64,000 bases of DNA, from the NCBI GenBank assembly GCA_037127315.1, contig JBBBDQ010000403.1, forward strand, positions 1,934,001-1,998,000, written 5' to 3'. Shown here piece by piece: positions 45,800-58,555 of this stretch (its first letter is position 1; every line of letters starts with the position of its first letter). The notes beneath the pieces were generated by a model. That model was given only the letters and a program-made list of their open reading frames with translations, made no database searches and was not told the origin of the DNA. The stretch is from Ascarosepion bandense. Taxonomy: Eukaryota; Mollusca; Cephalopoda; Sepiida; Sepiidae. Both the position numbers and the translations under genes were made by a program.

Positions 45800-46430
45800 T
45801 AAATTTTACCCGTGTATTGAATACTGCAGCCATATCTGGTCGGGTGCTTCGGCTATTCACCTCGTGGTTCACGACAAAATCCAACAGAGAATTTGTAATG
45901 TGATCGATACCGACTTGGCAGCTTGGCTGCAGTCGCTCGCTTATCGGCATGATGTGGCTTCGTTGTGCATCTTTTTCAAATACTTTCACGGCTTCTGCTT
46001 CAATGAACTTAGCTCACTGATGCCCTCTGTGTATGAATTTACACAAGCTACTAGACTAGCAACAAAGTCCACCCTTTTACAGTGAAACCGATAAAATGTA
46101 ACCGCAATTTCTACTCTAATAGCTTCTTTTATCGCACTTCCCGCCTGTGGAATTCCCTTCCGGATATTTGCTTCCCCGACAGCTACAATCTCCAGGAATT
46201 TAAATAAAAGGCCAATAGTCATTGCTATCTCACTACCTAGCATCCTTTCTCTCAAGCTCTTTCCTTCACCCACTCCACCCCATTACACCGGTGTTCTCAT
46301 CCGTTTATTACTCTCCCCCTGACACCCCTATAACCTACCGCTCTTTCTCATCACTTTCCCCTAAGTAACACCCTGCGCAACAGTGGTTGTAAAACTGCCT
46401 TGCCTGATGTGAAATGATTTTAAGAAAAAT
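45800..46430 (+). mobile_element. CR1/Jockey-like LINE 3' fragment
   Basis: Reads YCSHIWSGASAIHL and AYRHDVASLCIFFKYFHGF, then the 3' UTR with a CTGCCTTGCCTGATGTGAAA tail. Confidence 0.75.
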
Positions 46431-46434
46431 TATA

Positions 46435-46855
46435 AAAACATAACGAGTCACAGATGTATATTTTATTTTTGAAAAGATGTATATTTTATTTTTGAAAGAT
46501 TTTTAAAACAGAGAATTAACTTTTCTTTACAGATATATCGATCGCTCAAAATGGCCGAAAAATTGAAATTTTTAAAAATTTCAAATACTTAAAATCTGAT
46601 AAATATAATTTTTGTTAAAAATTCACCAGATTATTTTTCCTAGGAATAGTAATTATAATTATTTAACTTTCAATTAAAACTAAAATAAAAAAACTTCATG
46701 ATAATGTTTTTAATTTTAAAAACTACAATTAAAAATTTACATATATTTTCTAATTTTGCATCACGACTGTGGGAAACTTATTAGATGTCGTTATCAATAA
46801 CATGTAAGATACAGAAGGAATAAATGTGAGAAATAGACAATACAATTTCTACACT
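46435..46855. other. Unassigned AT-rich intron sequence
   Basis: No repeat or coding signal recognised. Confidence 0.4.
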
Positions 46856-46858
46856 GAC

Positions 46859-46885
46859 CTAGATACCGCAAACGTTCTTTATAAC
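46859..46885 (-). CDS. Micro-exon beta2 (27 nt), linker
   Basis: Acceptor ...ttaccAG, donor GTCAGT (weaker than the usual GTAAGT), phase 1 to 1. It encodes GYKERLRYL. Confidence 0.8.
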   Translation of the reverse strand, partial: VIKNVCGI

Positions 46886-47285
46886 CTGGTAAGAAAGAAA
46901 AGAAAAGAAGATATTTAGAATGAAGGGAATATCGTAAATTCAGATATTTACGGGATTATCTGATTTATATAAAAACATATATGTTACAAATAAATACACA
47001 TTTAATAAGTAACGGAAGAGATTTGAGATATAGAAAGAAATTCAATATAAAAAAGTCTGCAGAGAAGAGACAGACGCTTCTCGCAGTAGATATGTTTTTG
47101 TTGTATAAGAATTTGATTTGATTATTGTAAAGTCGTTCTATTTATTTATTAATGCGATTTTAGTAGAATCAATTTGAATAATTAAACTGATCGATGTTGC
47201 ACAAATATTAATTAATTATTTTTTTTATTTAGAAGTTTGTAAAAATGAGTTTAAAATTTATTTGACAGTTTCGAACATGACCAAC

Positions 47286-47312
47286 CTTGTAGATTCCAGT
47301 TTCTGTCAAAAC
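47286..47312 (-). CDS. Micro-exon alpha2 (27 nt), linker
   Basis: Acceptor ...tattacAG, donor GTTGGT, phase 1 to 1. It encodes SFDRNWNLQ, with F in place of the usual Y. It lies only 368 bp from vWFA exon 2, the shortest vWFA-alpha intron here. Confidence 0.8.
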
Positions 47313-47680
47313 CTGTAATAATAAACAAATTCGACATCATTAATAGGAGGGTCAGATGGCCTTGGAAATTTTAAACTGAAATGAATTAGGATGCAGGATA
47401 TATAAGGAATATTTAATGTTTTTTCTATCAGAGATGGAAAACATTCCTGATTATATGGAGTAAATACTAGAATTTAAATTCATAACTGAGAAAATGCGAA
47501 GCAGTTCTATTCGGTTTGTTAGGATGATGGGATATTATTTCTGTCTGCCTTACATTTTGAATATGAAAAATCATGATTACAACGAAAAGCCTTCAATGCT
47601 AAAACAATGCTAAACCACAGTTAAATAAATTGACAAGGAAATGCACCTAAAACGAATTTAGCAATAAACAATTTACTTAC

Positions 47681-48244
47681 TCCAATAGAGTCTATAAACA
47701 AATATCTCAGTGAATCTTTCAAGTTCAATGTAACTGGGTACTCTGAGAATAAACCATCTGTATGGGACGCTGGCTATACTCTTCACACCTTTCATGTACA
47801 CTTCCCCGATGGCCACAACAAATATCTTGACATCTTCGCGTTTCAGTATGTCGGCCTGTGACCTGGTCCACAGAAGGTTGTTCGTTCTGCCGTTAGTGAT
47901 GGCGATGGCCACGTTAATCACATGCAGTCTGGCTCCATCTTTCAAAGTAAATGAGAAACGTCGGACATAGTTTAAGGCACGATTTGTGTATTCCTGTCCT
48001 TTAATATACGGGATCCTGTCAATAGCCTTCAACACTTGTTGCAGATCACTGTAGGTGTTCAGATTGAAGTCATCTCTTTCCCATGTGCTGTAAGTGACAA
48101 CACCGACTCTCACATGGCTTGGTGCTATACGGAAGTACTTGATGACATTCTTCACAAAGCTTTTCACTCTCTTGAAGTTTTCCTTGCCAACATACGTGGA
48201 TGAGTCGATGATAAACATGATGTCCATTCGTGCTGTGTCGTAAC
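47681..48244 (-). CDS. vWFA exon 2
   Basis: A 564-bp exon, phase 1 to 1, acceptor ...ccctAG and donor GTAAGT. The protein starts GYDTARMDIMFIIDSS. The MIDAS-like positions are DSSTY, TNRAL and ITNG. It is the tandem-duplicate partner of vWFA exon 5 (19147-19710), and the upstream intron and delta exon match too. It departs from exon 5 near the C-terminus, where it reads ERFTEIFVYRLYWS as in exons 1 and 4 rather than ERYTWLLVYRLYWS, which suggests the duplication edge or a conversion tract falls inside the exon. As in its sister exons, the domain ends without any further motif and runs straight to the donor. Confidence 0.88.
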
Positions 48245-48390
48245 CTAGGGAAAGAGAGGAAATTATGATCCATTAAAATCATAGAAGAAAATCATTTGCT
48301 TTTTAAAATTGCTTTTGAAGATTATAGATTTATTAAGTCGGGTTTGCAAGACGAAACTTGAATTAATATTTATCAAAAAACTCTACTAAC

Positions 48391-48414
48391 CTCTAAGCTT
48401 AATTTCTTTTCGTT
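48391..48414 (-). CDS. Micro-exon delta1 (24 nt), linker
   Basis: Acceptor ...ttctgcAG type (tttgcAG), donor GTTAGT, phase 1 to 1. It encodes ERKEIKLR and joins to the GYD start of vWFA exon 2 across a 146-bp intron. Identical to delta4. Confidence 0.82.
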
Positions 48415-48654
48415 CTGCAAATAGAAATATAAAATTTATTTGAAAAATCAAATGAGAAACATTTAATAAGCGCAATATACAATATGTGGAAATATATTTG
48501 AGATTATTTTAATTCTTGCACATAATTCATAACATAATTCTGCTTTCGCATCCTTTTTTTTCTTAGTTCACACGTACGTCATGCCTTACCAATATCTCAT
48601 AAGGAATAGACTATTCCTTTTTAATCGGGAGGAAAAATGAAAAAGACATATCAG

Positions 48655-50395
48655 AGAGGCTGTCTGATTTGAGTGAGAAAAAGAAAGAATTAACAAACAA
48701 AAGAAACAAGTGAAAGAAAAAAGAAAACAAAAGAAAGTAAAGAGCACGAAACGGAAGAAAAGAAAACTAAATTAAAAACGCAAAACTAAAGAAAAAAAAA
48801 CAAATGAAAAGAAAACAAAAAAAGAAAGAAAACAAAAGAAAGAAAAGAATTCCAATGAAAAGAAGGAAAAAAGATATAAAAAGGAAGAAAACTAAAAAAA
48901 AAGAAACAAAAAAAAAGAAAACAATAAAAGAAACAAAAAGTAATCAAAAGAAAGAAAAGAAAAGAAACAAAGCTAAAGAAGCAATAGAAAGAAAATAAAA
49001 GAAGCAAAAAAGAAATAAAAAGAAACGAAACTAAAGAAAAGAAACAAAAAATAAAAGAAAAAATAATAAAAAAAACAAAAGAAAAGAAAAATGAAGCAAA
49101 AAAGAAATAAAAAGGAAGAAAAATAAAGAAAAGAAACAAAAAAGTAAACAATAAAATAAACAAAAACTAATCTAAAGAAAAAAAAAAGCTAAAGAAACAA
49201 AAGAAAAAAATAAGAAGCAAAAAAGAAAAAAAGGAACAAAATTAAAAAAGAAACAAAAGAAAGAAAACAATAAAAGAAACAAAAAGTAATCCACAGAGAG
49301 AGAAAAGAAACAAAGCTAAAGAAGCAAAAGAAAGAAAACAAAAACGCAAAAAGGAAATAAAAAGAAACACAACTAAAGGAAAGAAACAAAAGCAAGAAAA
49401 AATTAAGGAAACAAAAAGTAATCTAAAGAAACAAAAGAAAAGAAACAAAGCTAAAGAAGCAAAAGAAAAAAAGAAGTAAAAAAGAAATAAAATGAAACAA
49501 AACTAAAGAAAAGAAACAAAAGCAAGAAAACAATAAAAGAAACAAAAAGTAATCTAAAGAAACAAAAGAAAAAATACAAAGCTAACGAAGCAAAAGAAAA
49601 AAAGAAGCAAAAAAGACATAAAAAGAAACACAATTAAAAAGAAACAAATGAAAGAAAACAATAAAAGAAACAAAAAGTAATAAAAAGAATCAAAAGAAAA
49701 AAAACAAAGCAACGGAAACAAAAGAAAAAACAAAAGAAGAAAAAAAGAAATAAAAAGAAACAAAACTAAAGAAAAGAAACAAAAGCAAGAAAACAATAAA
49801 AGAAACTAAAAGTAATCCAAAGAAACAAAAAAACAAACAAAGGTAAAAAAACAAAAGAAAAAATAAGAAGCAAAAAAGGAATAAAAACGATCAAAATTAA
49901 AAAAGAAACAAAAGAAAACAATAAAAGAAACAAAAAGTAATCAAAAGAAAGAAAAGAAACAAAGCTAAAGAAGCAAAATAAAGAAAACAAAAGAAGCAAA
50001 AAATAAATAAAAAGAAACAAAACTAAAGAAAAGAAACAAAACAATAAAAGAAACAAAAAGTAATTAAAAGAAAAAAGCCAGAGAAGTAAAAGAAAGAAAA
50101 GAAAAGAAGCCAAACAGAAATAAAAAGAAACAAAACTAAAGAAAAGAAACAAAAGAAGGAAAACAGTAAAAGAAACAAAAAGTAATCAAAAGTAACAAAA
50201 GAAAAGAAACAAAGCCAAAGAGGCAAAAGAAATAAACAAAAGAAGCAAAAAAGAAATAAAAGGAAATAAAACCAAAGAAAAGAAACAAAATAAAGTTAAC
50301 AATGAAATAAACAAAAAATATTAAAAAGAAACAAATGAAAAGAAAAATAACAAGAGAAAACGAAAGAAAAATTGAAAAAAAAGAAAAGAAAATTT
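48655..50395. repeat. Purine-rich satellite, right copy
   Basis: Duplicate of 20098-21905, slightly shorter, with internal gains and losses of units. Confidence 0.85.
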
Positions 50396-50822
50396 GAATT
50401 TCATGAAATCTTCATGAGTAGTAATAGTTTTATTATAATGTTTCAATTTTCTCCGTAACGATTTCAGTTACATAATACGAATGTTGCAAACCATACAAAT
50501 ACATATTGCATTTGTATAATTTATTCATATAATATTAAAAACGGTTTTGTCTTATTTATTGAGACATTTAATCTAATTTCTCCAATCATTTAATGTTTGG
50601 AATTGAAGCAGTTACTGAGAGCAGCAATGACTATTTTAGATTTGATCATTCAAAGTTAATGTCTTTTTAATATTGAATTCGTAGCTGAAAATGCATACGT
50701 CTTCACATAGTAATAAAACGGTTGATAGTACGCCGGGAAACTTATTTCAGTTATGGAAAACATTTTACAGAGTAATGATTGCATGAAATAATATTAAAAT
50801 AATTTGGAATGTCTACGCGTAC

Positions 50823-51995
50823 TTGTTGATGATGAATAATTTCCCATACTGCAACCTCTTTCCCAGAGACGAAACGTCGCAAGCCTCATGCTACGCTATC
50901 GCTCTTTCTAATGCATTTATTCTGACGAGCTATATTCCTTGGTTTCACCAGTCCGGACTTTTGCAGCTGGAATCCGCCATACTCCCTGATACCATAAGAT
51001 TCCAAGTAGGTATGTACGCCGATGACACCACAGTTTATTCTCGGCTCGACCAAAAATCTGGTGTGGGCGACAAAGCTAACCTTGCAGCCGAGCTTGGAAA
51101 GGACCTTCAATCCGTAGTGGACTGGGGTAAGAAATGGCTCGTAAATTTTAATGCTTCTAAAACGAAGTTACTATCAATTAATCATCATAGACAATCGCAC
51201 CTACCTCCTATTAGCATGGACCAGGCTTGCCTCCCAGAGAGTAAAACACTACGCCTCCTTGGTCTCACACTTTCAGTGGACCTCAAGTGGAATGACTATA
51301 TCGAATCCATTGCTAAATCTGCTGCTATGAAAGTCGGTTCTCTGTGCAGGGCCCGGAGGTTTTTTCCGTCTGAATCTATCCTGCACATATATAAATCTAC
51401 CATCCGCTTGTGCATTGAATACTGTTGCCATATCTGGTCGGGTGCCCCTGCTATTCTCCTTGGGCTTCAAGACAAGGTACAGCGGAGGGTGTGTAATGTG
51501 ATCGATACCGACTTAGCAGACCGCCTGCAGTCTCTGTCTCACCGGCGCGACGTGGCTTCCCTGTGTCTCTTCTATAAATACTTTCACGGATTCTGCTCCG
51601 ATGAACTTAGATCACTGGTGCCCCCTAGGTTCGAATTTGCACGAGATACTAGATTAGCAACTAGATCCCACCATTTTACAGTGAAACCGATAAAATGCAA
51701 CCGCAACTTCTACTCCAACAGTTTCTTTTCTCGCATTTCCCGACTGTGGAATTCTCTTCCACATGACTGCTTCCCCGACGGGTACAATCTCTAGGAGTTT
51801 AAATGTAAGGTCAATAGACACCTCCTAACAAACTAACTTCCATTCTTTCAAACACTCTTCCCACCCACCCAACTATCTATCACCCCCTTCTGACATTTCC
51901 TATATCTAACCACTCTTCCTATTTACCTCCCTCTATGTAGCCCCAGGCGCAATAGTGGCAGTGAAATGCCTTGCTTGGGGTGAAATAATTAAAAA
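50823..51995 (+). mobile_element. CR1/Jockey-like LINE fragment, right copy
   Basis: A 323-codon frame with MYADDTTVYSRLD, LLGLTLSVDLKWNDYIESIA, SHRRDVASLCLFYKYFHGF and SRLWNSLPHDCFPDGYNL. It reads through the position of the left copy's stop (CGA instead of TGA) and stops at TAG within YNL(Q)EF, so both copies are dead. Confidence 0.84.
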
Positions 51996-52118
51996 AAAAT
52001 ACCACGTAGTCTGGGATGAACCTCATTATCATAAAACATTATACAGTAACACTAACTTGAGTGGCTCTTAGACCGGGATTTGTCTTCAACAGAAACAAAA
52101 AAGCAAATTTAAACGTAC

Positions 52119-52154
52119 CTTCCTCTCTGAACTCTAAGAGGTACTCTTCGTTTT
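52119..52154 (-). CDS. Micro-exon gamma1 (36 nt), linker
   Basis: Acceptor ...aatttcAG, donor GTACGT, phase 1 to 1. It encodes ENEEYLLEFREE, a charged segment likely to be helical. It is identical to gamma4 and lies 480 bp downstream of beta1. Confidence 0.82.
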
Positions 52155-52324
52155 CTGAAATTGTGAAGAAACGTAGTAATTTATATTTAGTACGATGATT
52201 TTGGAAGCGTGACTTAAAAGGAAAATACTTTTTTTACTGGAGCTAATTACGATTTTGTAGGCAAATCAGTTTAATGTGGAAGCAACGGAAAAGTTATTCG
52301 AGCGTATCTTTATGTCTTTGGTTG

Positions 52325-52565
52325 GATTTACATACGCGCAAATACCCTCGGGAAAGGTATTAATCCGTCGCTTTTCACTCCAGCTAAGAGTTAAATAGAA
52401 GAACAGATTGGGTTCTATAGCTTTGGTAGGCAACCAGCCTTCCACAGAAAGTAATGACAATCTACTGTAGGAAAAACTTATGCCCAGTCAGTCAGTCAAG
52501 TCACTTTCGAGACATGATCACCCAAGTGTGTATCACATATGGTACTTAACAGACTGACTATAATA
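52325..52565 (+). mobile_element. tRNA-derived SINE, 5' truncated, right copy
   Basis: Duplicate of 24005-24250. Confidence 0.65.
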
Positions 52566-52634
52566 TTAGATCACTAAACGAATAAACGTATATGGGGTGA
52601 AAACTATGAAATGGAAGGATTTAAAAACACTTAC

Positions 52635-52661
52635 CCAAATATTCTAAACGTTCTTTATAAC
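52635..52661 (-). CDS. Micro-exon beta1 (27 nt), linker
   Basis: Acceptor ...ttcaacAG, donor GTAAGT, phase 1 to 1. It encodes GYKERLEYL. The sequence is identical to beta4 of the duplicated block at 24320-24346. Confidence 0.82.
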
Positions 52662-52716
52662 CTGTTGAAAAATAGTGGAAAGAAGATATTTAAAATCAAG
52701 AGAAAACAAAAACCAA

Positions 52717-52718
52717 AC

Positions 52719-52760
<42 letters not shown>
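52717..52760. repeat. (CA)n microsatellite, right copy
   Basis: Duplicate of 24404-24444. Confidence 0.9.
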
Positions 52761-52762
<2 letters not shown>

Positions 52763-52854
52763 TAACTGAGGAAAAACTTAATCACCCGTAACTACCCTTT
52801 ACCACACCGGTTTTGTGTCTTTTTAATAAAACCGAGGTGGTAAACGAAATTAGT

Positions 52855-53785
52855 GGATTCGGGGCCGGTGATTTTAAATAAGACGGTCGAACTGAAATCG
52901 GCCTACTTCTAGAGAATGGACTCGGAGCCAGCGATTCGAATGAGAAGGTCGAACTGAAATCGGCCTACCGCTAGAGAATGTACTCGGAGCCGGCGATTCA
53001 AATGAGAAGGTCGAACTGAAATCGGTCTACCGCTAGAGAATGGACTCGGAGCCGGCGATTCGAATGAGAAGGTTGAACTAAAATCGGCCTACCGCTAGAG
53101 AATGGACTCGGAGCCGGCGATTCAAAAAAGAAAAGGTCGAACTGAAATCGGCCTTCCGCTAGAGAATGTACTCGGAGCCGGCGATTCGAATGAGAAGGTC
53201 GAACTGAAATCGGCCTACTGCTAGAGAATGTACTCGGAGCCGGCGATTCGAATGAGAAGGTCGAACTGAAATCGGCCTACCGCTAGAGAATGGACTCGGA
53301 GCCGGCGATTCGAATGAGAAGGTCGAACTGAAATCGGCCTACCGCTAGAGAATGTACTCGGAGCCGGCGATTCGAATGAGAAGGTCGAACTGAAATCGGT
53401 CTACCGCTAGACAATGGACTCGGAGCCGACGATTCGAATGAGAAGGTCGAACTGAAATCGGCCTTCCGCTAGAGAATGGACTCGGAGCCGGCGATTCGAA
53501 TGAGAAGGTCGAACTGAAATCGGCCTACCGCTAGAGAATGGACTCGGAGCCGGCGATTCGAAAAAGAAAAGGTCGAACTGAAATCGGCCTACCGCTAGAG
53601 AATGTACTCGGAGCCGGCGATTCGAATGAAAAGGTCGAACTGAAATCGGCCTACCGATAGAGAATGGACACGGAGTCGGTGATTCGAAGGAGAAGGTCGA
53701 ACTGAAATTGGCCAGTTTCTAGAAAAAGAACTGGGCCCATGATTTGAAGAGAGACGGTCGAACTGAAATCGGCGTTCATACTCCG
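52855..53785. repeat. 60-63 bp minisatellite, 13 units
   Basis: The same unit as 24547-25060 but about twice as many copies, mostly of the GAATGAGAAGG type; the strict alternation of the left array is absent. Confidence 0.88.
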
Positions 53786-54044
53786 TTCCCGAGAACATTA
53801 TTACTGAATGTGTTATTGAAATACCAGCCAACTGTTGAGTGTCACCGGCTCTGACTTGCTTACAATTGTGTATATAATCGATACATAAAGATATATAAAA
53901 AGAACTAAACCCATGGCGTTGCAGTGTTCTACTGATTATATGCCATTTTCTAACTATCAGCAACCGCAGATCGCGTAAATCCGGTGCTAACAATATTCTC
54001 GACCTCTTGCATGAGAGGGCTAATCTAACCAGGCAATAACGGGA

Positions 54045-54625
54045 AGTCCTACAGTGGCCAGTCCGAGATCAAACAACACAACGTAGACAGACTGGTTAAA
54101 GGTCAGGGAGGATTGGTCAAGGTACGCCTGGGATCGTGTTATATGACTAGTAGGTACTAAAATGAGTAACCCCTTGGAAAATAACCGGTGCTGTAAGTCT
54201 CGATGTGTGGATGTTGTAACGGACTTATGGCGATATGTCGTTGTAGCACCTTTGCTCATACGATCATCGAAATTATGTAACATCGAGTCTGGTCAGTAAC
54301 TAGATTGCTGACCGTCTGAGAATACCAGCTGCTGTAAGCTTGGATGGGCAGGTGGTGTAATTGATAATGGCTTGAGATTGTTAACTGGAGAGCCGAGTTT
54401 CAATTCAAGTTGGGTCCGTTACATTCAGTTACGCGCGAATAACATTGAGAAAAGATATGAGTCAATATGTTCCCCCTGAGCCATGGATTACCTATGAAGA
54501 TTTGTATACTTAAATCATTATTCGCCCCCCCCCCCACGCCACACACATTAAAAATTCTTGAAATCTAAAAATATTTCTGGATTTAAACAACCTGCAATGG
54601 GTTGGTAAGTTGTATAAAATGAATC

Positions 54626-54692
<67 letters not shown>
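54045..54692 (+). mobile_element. Composite 5S-tRNA SINE with doubled head, right copy
   Basis: Duplicate of 25320-25957, ending in (CA)n(TA)n at 54629-54692. Confidence 0.65.
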
Positions 54693-54889
54693 AATTATTT
54701 TTATTACTGTAAGCGTTAATGTAATGGATTCTTTATATTTGAAACAGACGTCTCATTTTTACTCATCAAAAAGCGTCGATTACGTCTATCGTCCTCTGCA
54801 TTCGAGAAATATTAATAAAGAAGATGCCTTTTTTAATTAAGCATTATTGTATTATTATTGACATAATACACTCTATTTAATAAATAAAA

Positions 54890-55610
54890 TGCGTACAGTT
54901 TTATATTTATGCAGATGATAGCACAATGTATAGTTACACCTCCCAAAATAAAAATGATCAGAGAGTGGCAGCCGACCTCCCTACTCACCTAGATCTAACA
55001 GTTATATTGGGGAAAACTGACTTGTAACTTTCAATACTTTAAAATTTAAGTAAGTAACTAGATCATCACCAGCAGACACTAAATTCTCAACAGTCACGAT
55101 GAATAGTTCTTCTTCTTCTATGTGCCCTGTCCCTTCAGGACGTAGGCGATCATGGCTCTCCACGTCTCCCTATCCCTTGTGGCTCTTTGTATGTTTGCTT
55201 CTGTTGCTCCTGGCAACCCCCGTTCCGTCATCCACCTGATCAGACCCTGCAAATATGTTATCCGCTGCCTTCCTCTGTCTCTCCTTCCTTCTATCTGACC
55301 AGTCAGTATCAGGTTCTCCAGGCTCTCTTTCCTCATTGCATGTCCCAGGAACTTCAGTTGTCTCTTCCTGATGCTCAGCATCAATTTCCTTTTTGTTGCC
55401 ATTCTTTCTAACACCTCATCTTTGCTTCCCTTGCTTTGAGCGTATTTTGGGATACAAATTCACCGCAGATCTTAAGTTGTACTCATATATACGAACCATA
55501 ACTAAAAATGCTGGTAAAATGGTCGGTTCCCTGTGCAGTTTGAGTATTTCCTTGACCCTCCTTCTATACTCTATTCTTACAAGAACTGGATCAGATTAAA
55601 AAGGGAGTAA
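54890..55610 (+). mobile_element. Diverged LINE RT fragment split by RTE, right copy
   Basis: YADDSTMYSY at about 54905; after the interruption a frame reads ILGYKFTADLKLYSYIRTIT and KNAGKMVGSLC. Confidence 0.6.
55107..55420 (-). mobile_element. RTE-like LINE 3' fragment, nested, right copy
   Basis: Intact 98-codon frame to the C-terminus (GLPGATEANIQRATRDRETW, VLKGQGT). The left copy has lost a few bases after GL. Confidence 0.8.
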
Positions 55611-55679
55611 TTCTGCCATATCTAGTCTGGATCTGCCTAGTCATCAAATATTAACCTTGATAAAGAATTTTTAAAAAAT

Positions 55680-55840
55680 AAATTGCCTCCAAGCAAGAAA
55701 ATAATGCCACTATGACGATAAGTCACTCGGAGTGAAAGAGAATGCAGAGACGGAAACCCAATCTTAAACAGAAAAAAAGGGATAAATCTCTACTCTTATT
55801 CAAAAGCATATCCTGTGAGTCAGGAAATTTTTATCCATTC
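55680..55840 (-). mobile_element. Decayed SINE with LINE-type tail, right copy
   Basis: Duplicate of 26968-27130. Confidence 0.5.
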
Positions 55841-55971
55841 TACAACAACGTCAATCAACTTTTATTTTGAGTCTGGGCTTTATATTTGGCGACCATTTAG
55901 TAAAATTATTCTATTTAAAAGATCTTTCGTAACTGTTGTGCATTTATCGGAGAATTACAAACATGACCAAC

Positions 55972-55998
55972 CTTCAAGGTTCCAGTTTCTGTCGTAGC
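55972..55998 (-). CDS. Micro-exon alpha1 (27 nt), linker
   Basis: Acceptor ...tcttgcAG, donor GTTGGT, phase 1 to 1. With the A carried over from the vWFA exon it encodes SYDRNWNLE. It lies 3.1 kb downstream of vWFA exon 1. An RTE-like LINE fragment begins about 35 bp upstream of its acceptor. Identified by match to four other alpha exons at the same place in the other modules. Confidence 0.82.
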
Positions 55999-56032
55999 CT
56001 GCAAGACAATAAATAAATTAATTAGTGAATTC

Positions 56033-57385
56033 AGCAGATATACAAAGATAGAAAGGGGCGTAAGACAAGGATGTGTCTTTTCACCTGATCTATTCAAATT
56101 AGTAAATTACTAATGCTTAGTAATATCAGATAGTAAAAGTAATCAAAAATCTTTATTAGCAGCAAACCGACTGCATACGGACAGGTAACGAATTCAGCAG
56201 ATATATAAAAATAGAAAGGGGCGTAAGACAAGGATGTGTCTTTTCACCGGATCTATTCAACTTGTACAGCGACACTATTCTGAGGACCCCAGATGTTATG
56301 CCAGGATTCGTCATCGGAAGCCACAATTTGAACAACATAAGGTTCGCAGATGATACAGTGCTGATAGCAGACACGGAAAAAAAAACTACAAGATCTCCTA
56401 CAGAAGGTAGCAGAAGAGAGTGAAAAGAAAGGACTACAAATAAACTGCAAGAAAATCGAATGCATGGTCATCAGCAAAAAGAACAGTTCAAAATGCCAAA
56501 TACAGGTGGGGGATATTAAAATCAAGCAGATACAAAAATTTAAATATCTGGTAAGACAGAAAGTGCGACATTGAAATCCGAAGGCGAATTCACATGGCAA
56601 AGAACGAGTTCCAGAAGCTGAGTAAAGTATTAAGAGACAGAAAAATTTCGCTAGAAACAAAGAAAAAAGTACTATATTGCTATGTGATGTCAGTTCTTCA
56701 ATATGGCAGTGAATGCTGGACAATATCATCGAAGATGAAGAAAAAATTTGAAGCAACTGAAATGTGGTTCTACAGAAGATTACTGGATATAAAGTGGGGG
56801 ATCAGTTTCTATATGACAATCAATATATAAACTGACCCCTCACTTTGTGGTCACAGCAGTTTTTATACATTTAAATTCCTGAGATCGAAAAGTACAAGGA
56901 TGCATTCCAGAAATTGAGTGAAGTATTTAGATACAGGACAATTTCGTTTGAAAGAAAGAAAAAAGTACTGGATTGCAATATGGCGTTGAGATGCTGGTCA
57001 ATATCATTAAAGATGAAGGAAAAAACTTGAAGCAACTGAAATGTGGTTCATGCTGCGTATATCATGGGTTGAGCATGTGAGCAATGATGAGGTTTTGGAA
57101 AGGATGGAAACAAAAAGAAAATTAATACTGAGCATCAGGAAAAGACAGCTGAAGTTCCTGGGACATGCAATGAGAAAGGAGGGCTTGGAGAATCTGATAC
57201 TAACAGGCAAGATAGAGGGGAAAAAAGAAATAGGCGAAAGCGCGGATAACATATTTGAAGGGCCTTAGCAGATGTTTGACAGAACGAGGGTTGCGTGGTG
57301 TAACAGGAAAAAGCGTGCTAAGAGACACCAGGGATAAGAAGACATGAAAAGCTATGATAGCCTACGTCCTGAAAGAACAAGGCAC
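56033..57385 (+). mobile_element. RTE-like LINE, rearranged, right copy
   Basis: Duplicate of 27320-28690, with the doubled GVRQGCVFSPDLF block and the same MITE interruption, so both rearrangements are older than the duplication. Confidence 0.78.
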
Positions 57386-57424
57386 ATAGAAGAAGAATTA
57401 AGGTATTAGGGATATAGTGTAATC

Positions 57425-58230
57425 GGCTAGATTTCAATTCACTTACGCACTTGGAAAAGGTATTAATTCACCTCTTCTCCCTCCAGGTTGAATAGCAGCA
57501 GAGATTGAATTCTTTAGCCTTAGTTGGTAACAGGTCTACCGCAGAAAGTAATGGTAACCTACTGCGGGAAAAATCTTCTGTCTAGTCAGTCATATCTCGA
57601 ATGAGACTATTATGGTTTATAGAATGGCGAGTGTGCTAAAAATAGAAAAAGGTAGACACACTGACGCCAAGAATTCAAAATTTGGTGACAAAACAAGTCA
57701 ACGGTTTCTTTTGGTAGAAGTAGCAGTAAGAAGTAGGAGTGAAGGACTGTAGTTTGGTGGAGAGATTTGAAAAGAGGATGAGATTGTCAGTTGACCACGA
57801 GAGTCCAGAAGGGATAGGCGCGTTTACTACTATGATCCCAGAGTGAAGAGAATTCAGCTAGTCTGCTCCTGTATCCACACACAAAAATTAACGGTTGTTA
57901 ACTTAATGTAAGAATCTAAAATTTTATATAAAAAATAAACGTCATTAACTCAAGTTTGTGTTATCTTCTGATTATACAAAACCAAGCAACACAACAATAC
58001 ATTATTTCCCAAGCGTGTATCAAGTATGGCTCTTAACTGACTGATATGGATAAAAGGATTCAACAGCAGGATAGACTGGCTTCTATAACCACGGTTGACA
58101 ACCGGTCTACCGCAGAAAGCAATAGCAATTTACTGCGGGAAATTTTCTGCCCAGTCAGTCATGTCTCGAATGAAACATGATCACCCAAGCGTTTACCACA
58201 TATATCAATTAACTGATTGATTAAGGTATT
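57425..58230 (+). mobile_element. SINE pieces split by an LTR-like insertion, right copy
   Basis: Duplicate of 28725-29520. The insert is at about 57605-58005. Confidence 0.5.
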
Positions 58231-58555
58231 ATTATATCACGGATATAATAATACCTAGAATATGGAATTCAAACTGGAAATATTCTTCCTTGCATAACAA
58301 GTTTATAAAGCATTACATTAATAATGAAATAATGAAACGAGACCCATAATACAGTGCTCAGTGTGAACACATGATAAATCCATTATAGCAGAATTAGATG
58401 ATCAATAAGAAAAACTCACAAGCGAATGCTCAGTACATTCAACATAGCGCAGTCATGATTGTGGCTATATTATAACTTCTCATAACAGAGAATAAATCAG
58501 TGTTTCAAATACTAGAGAATATATTTCTATGTAAACAAAATTCAATATGATGATA

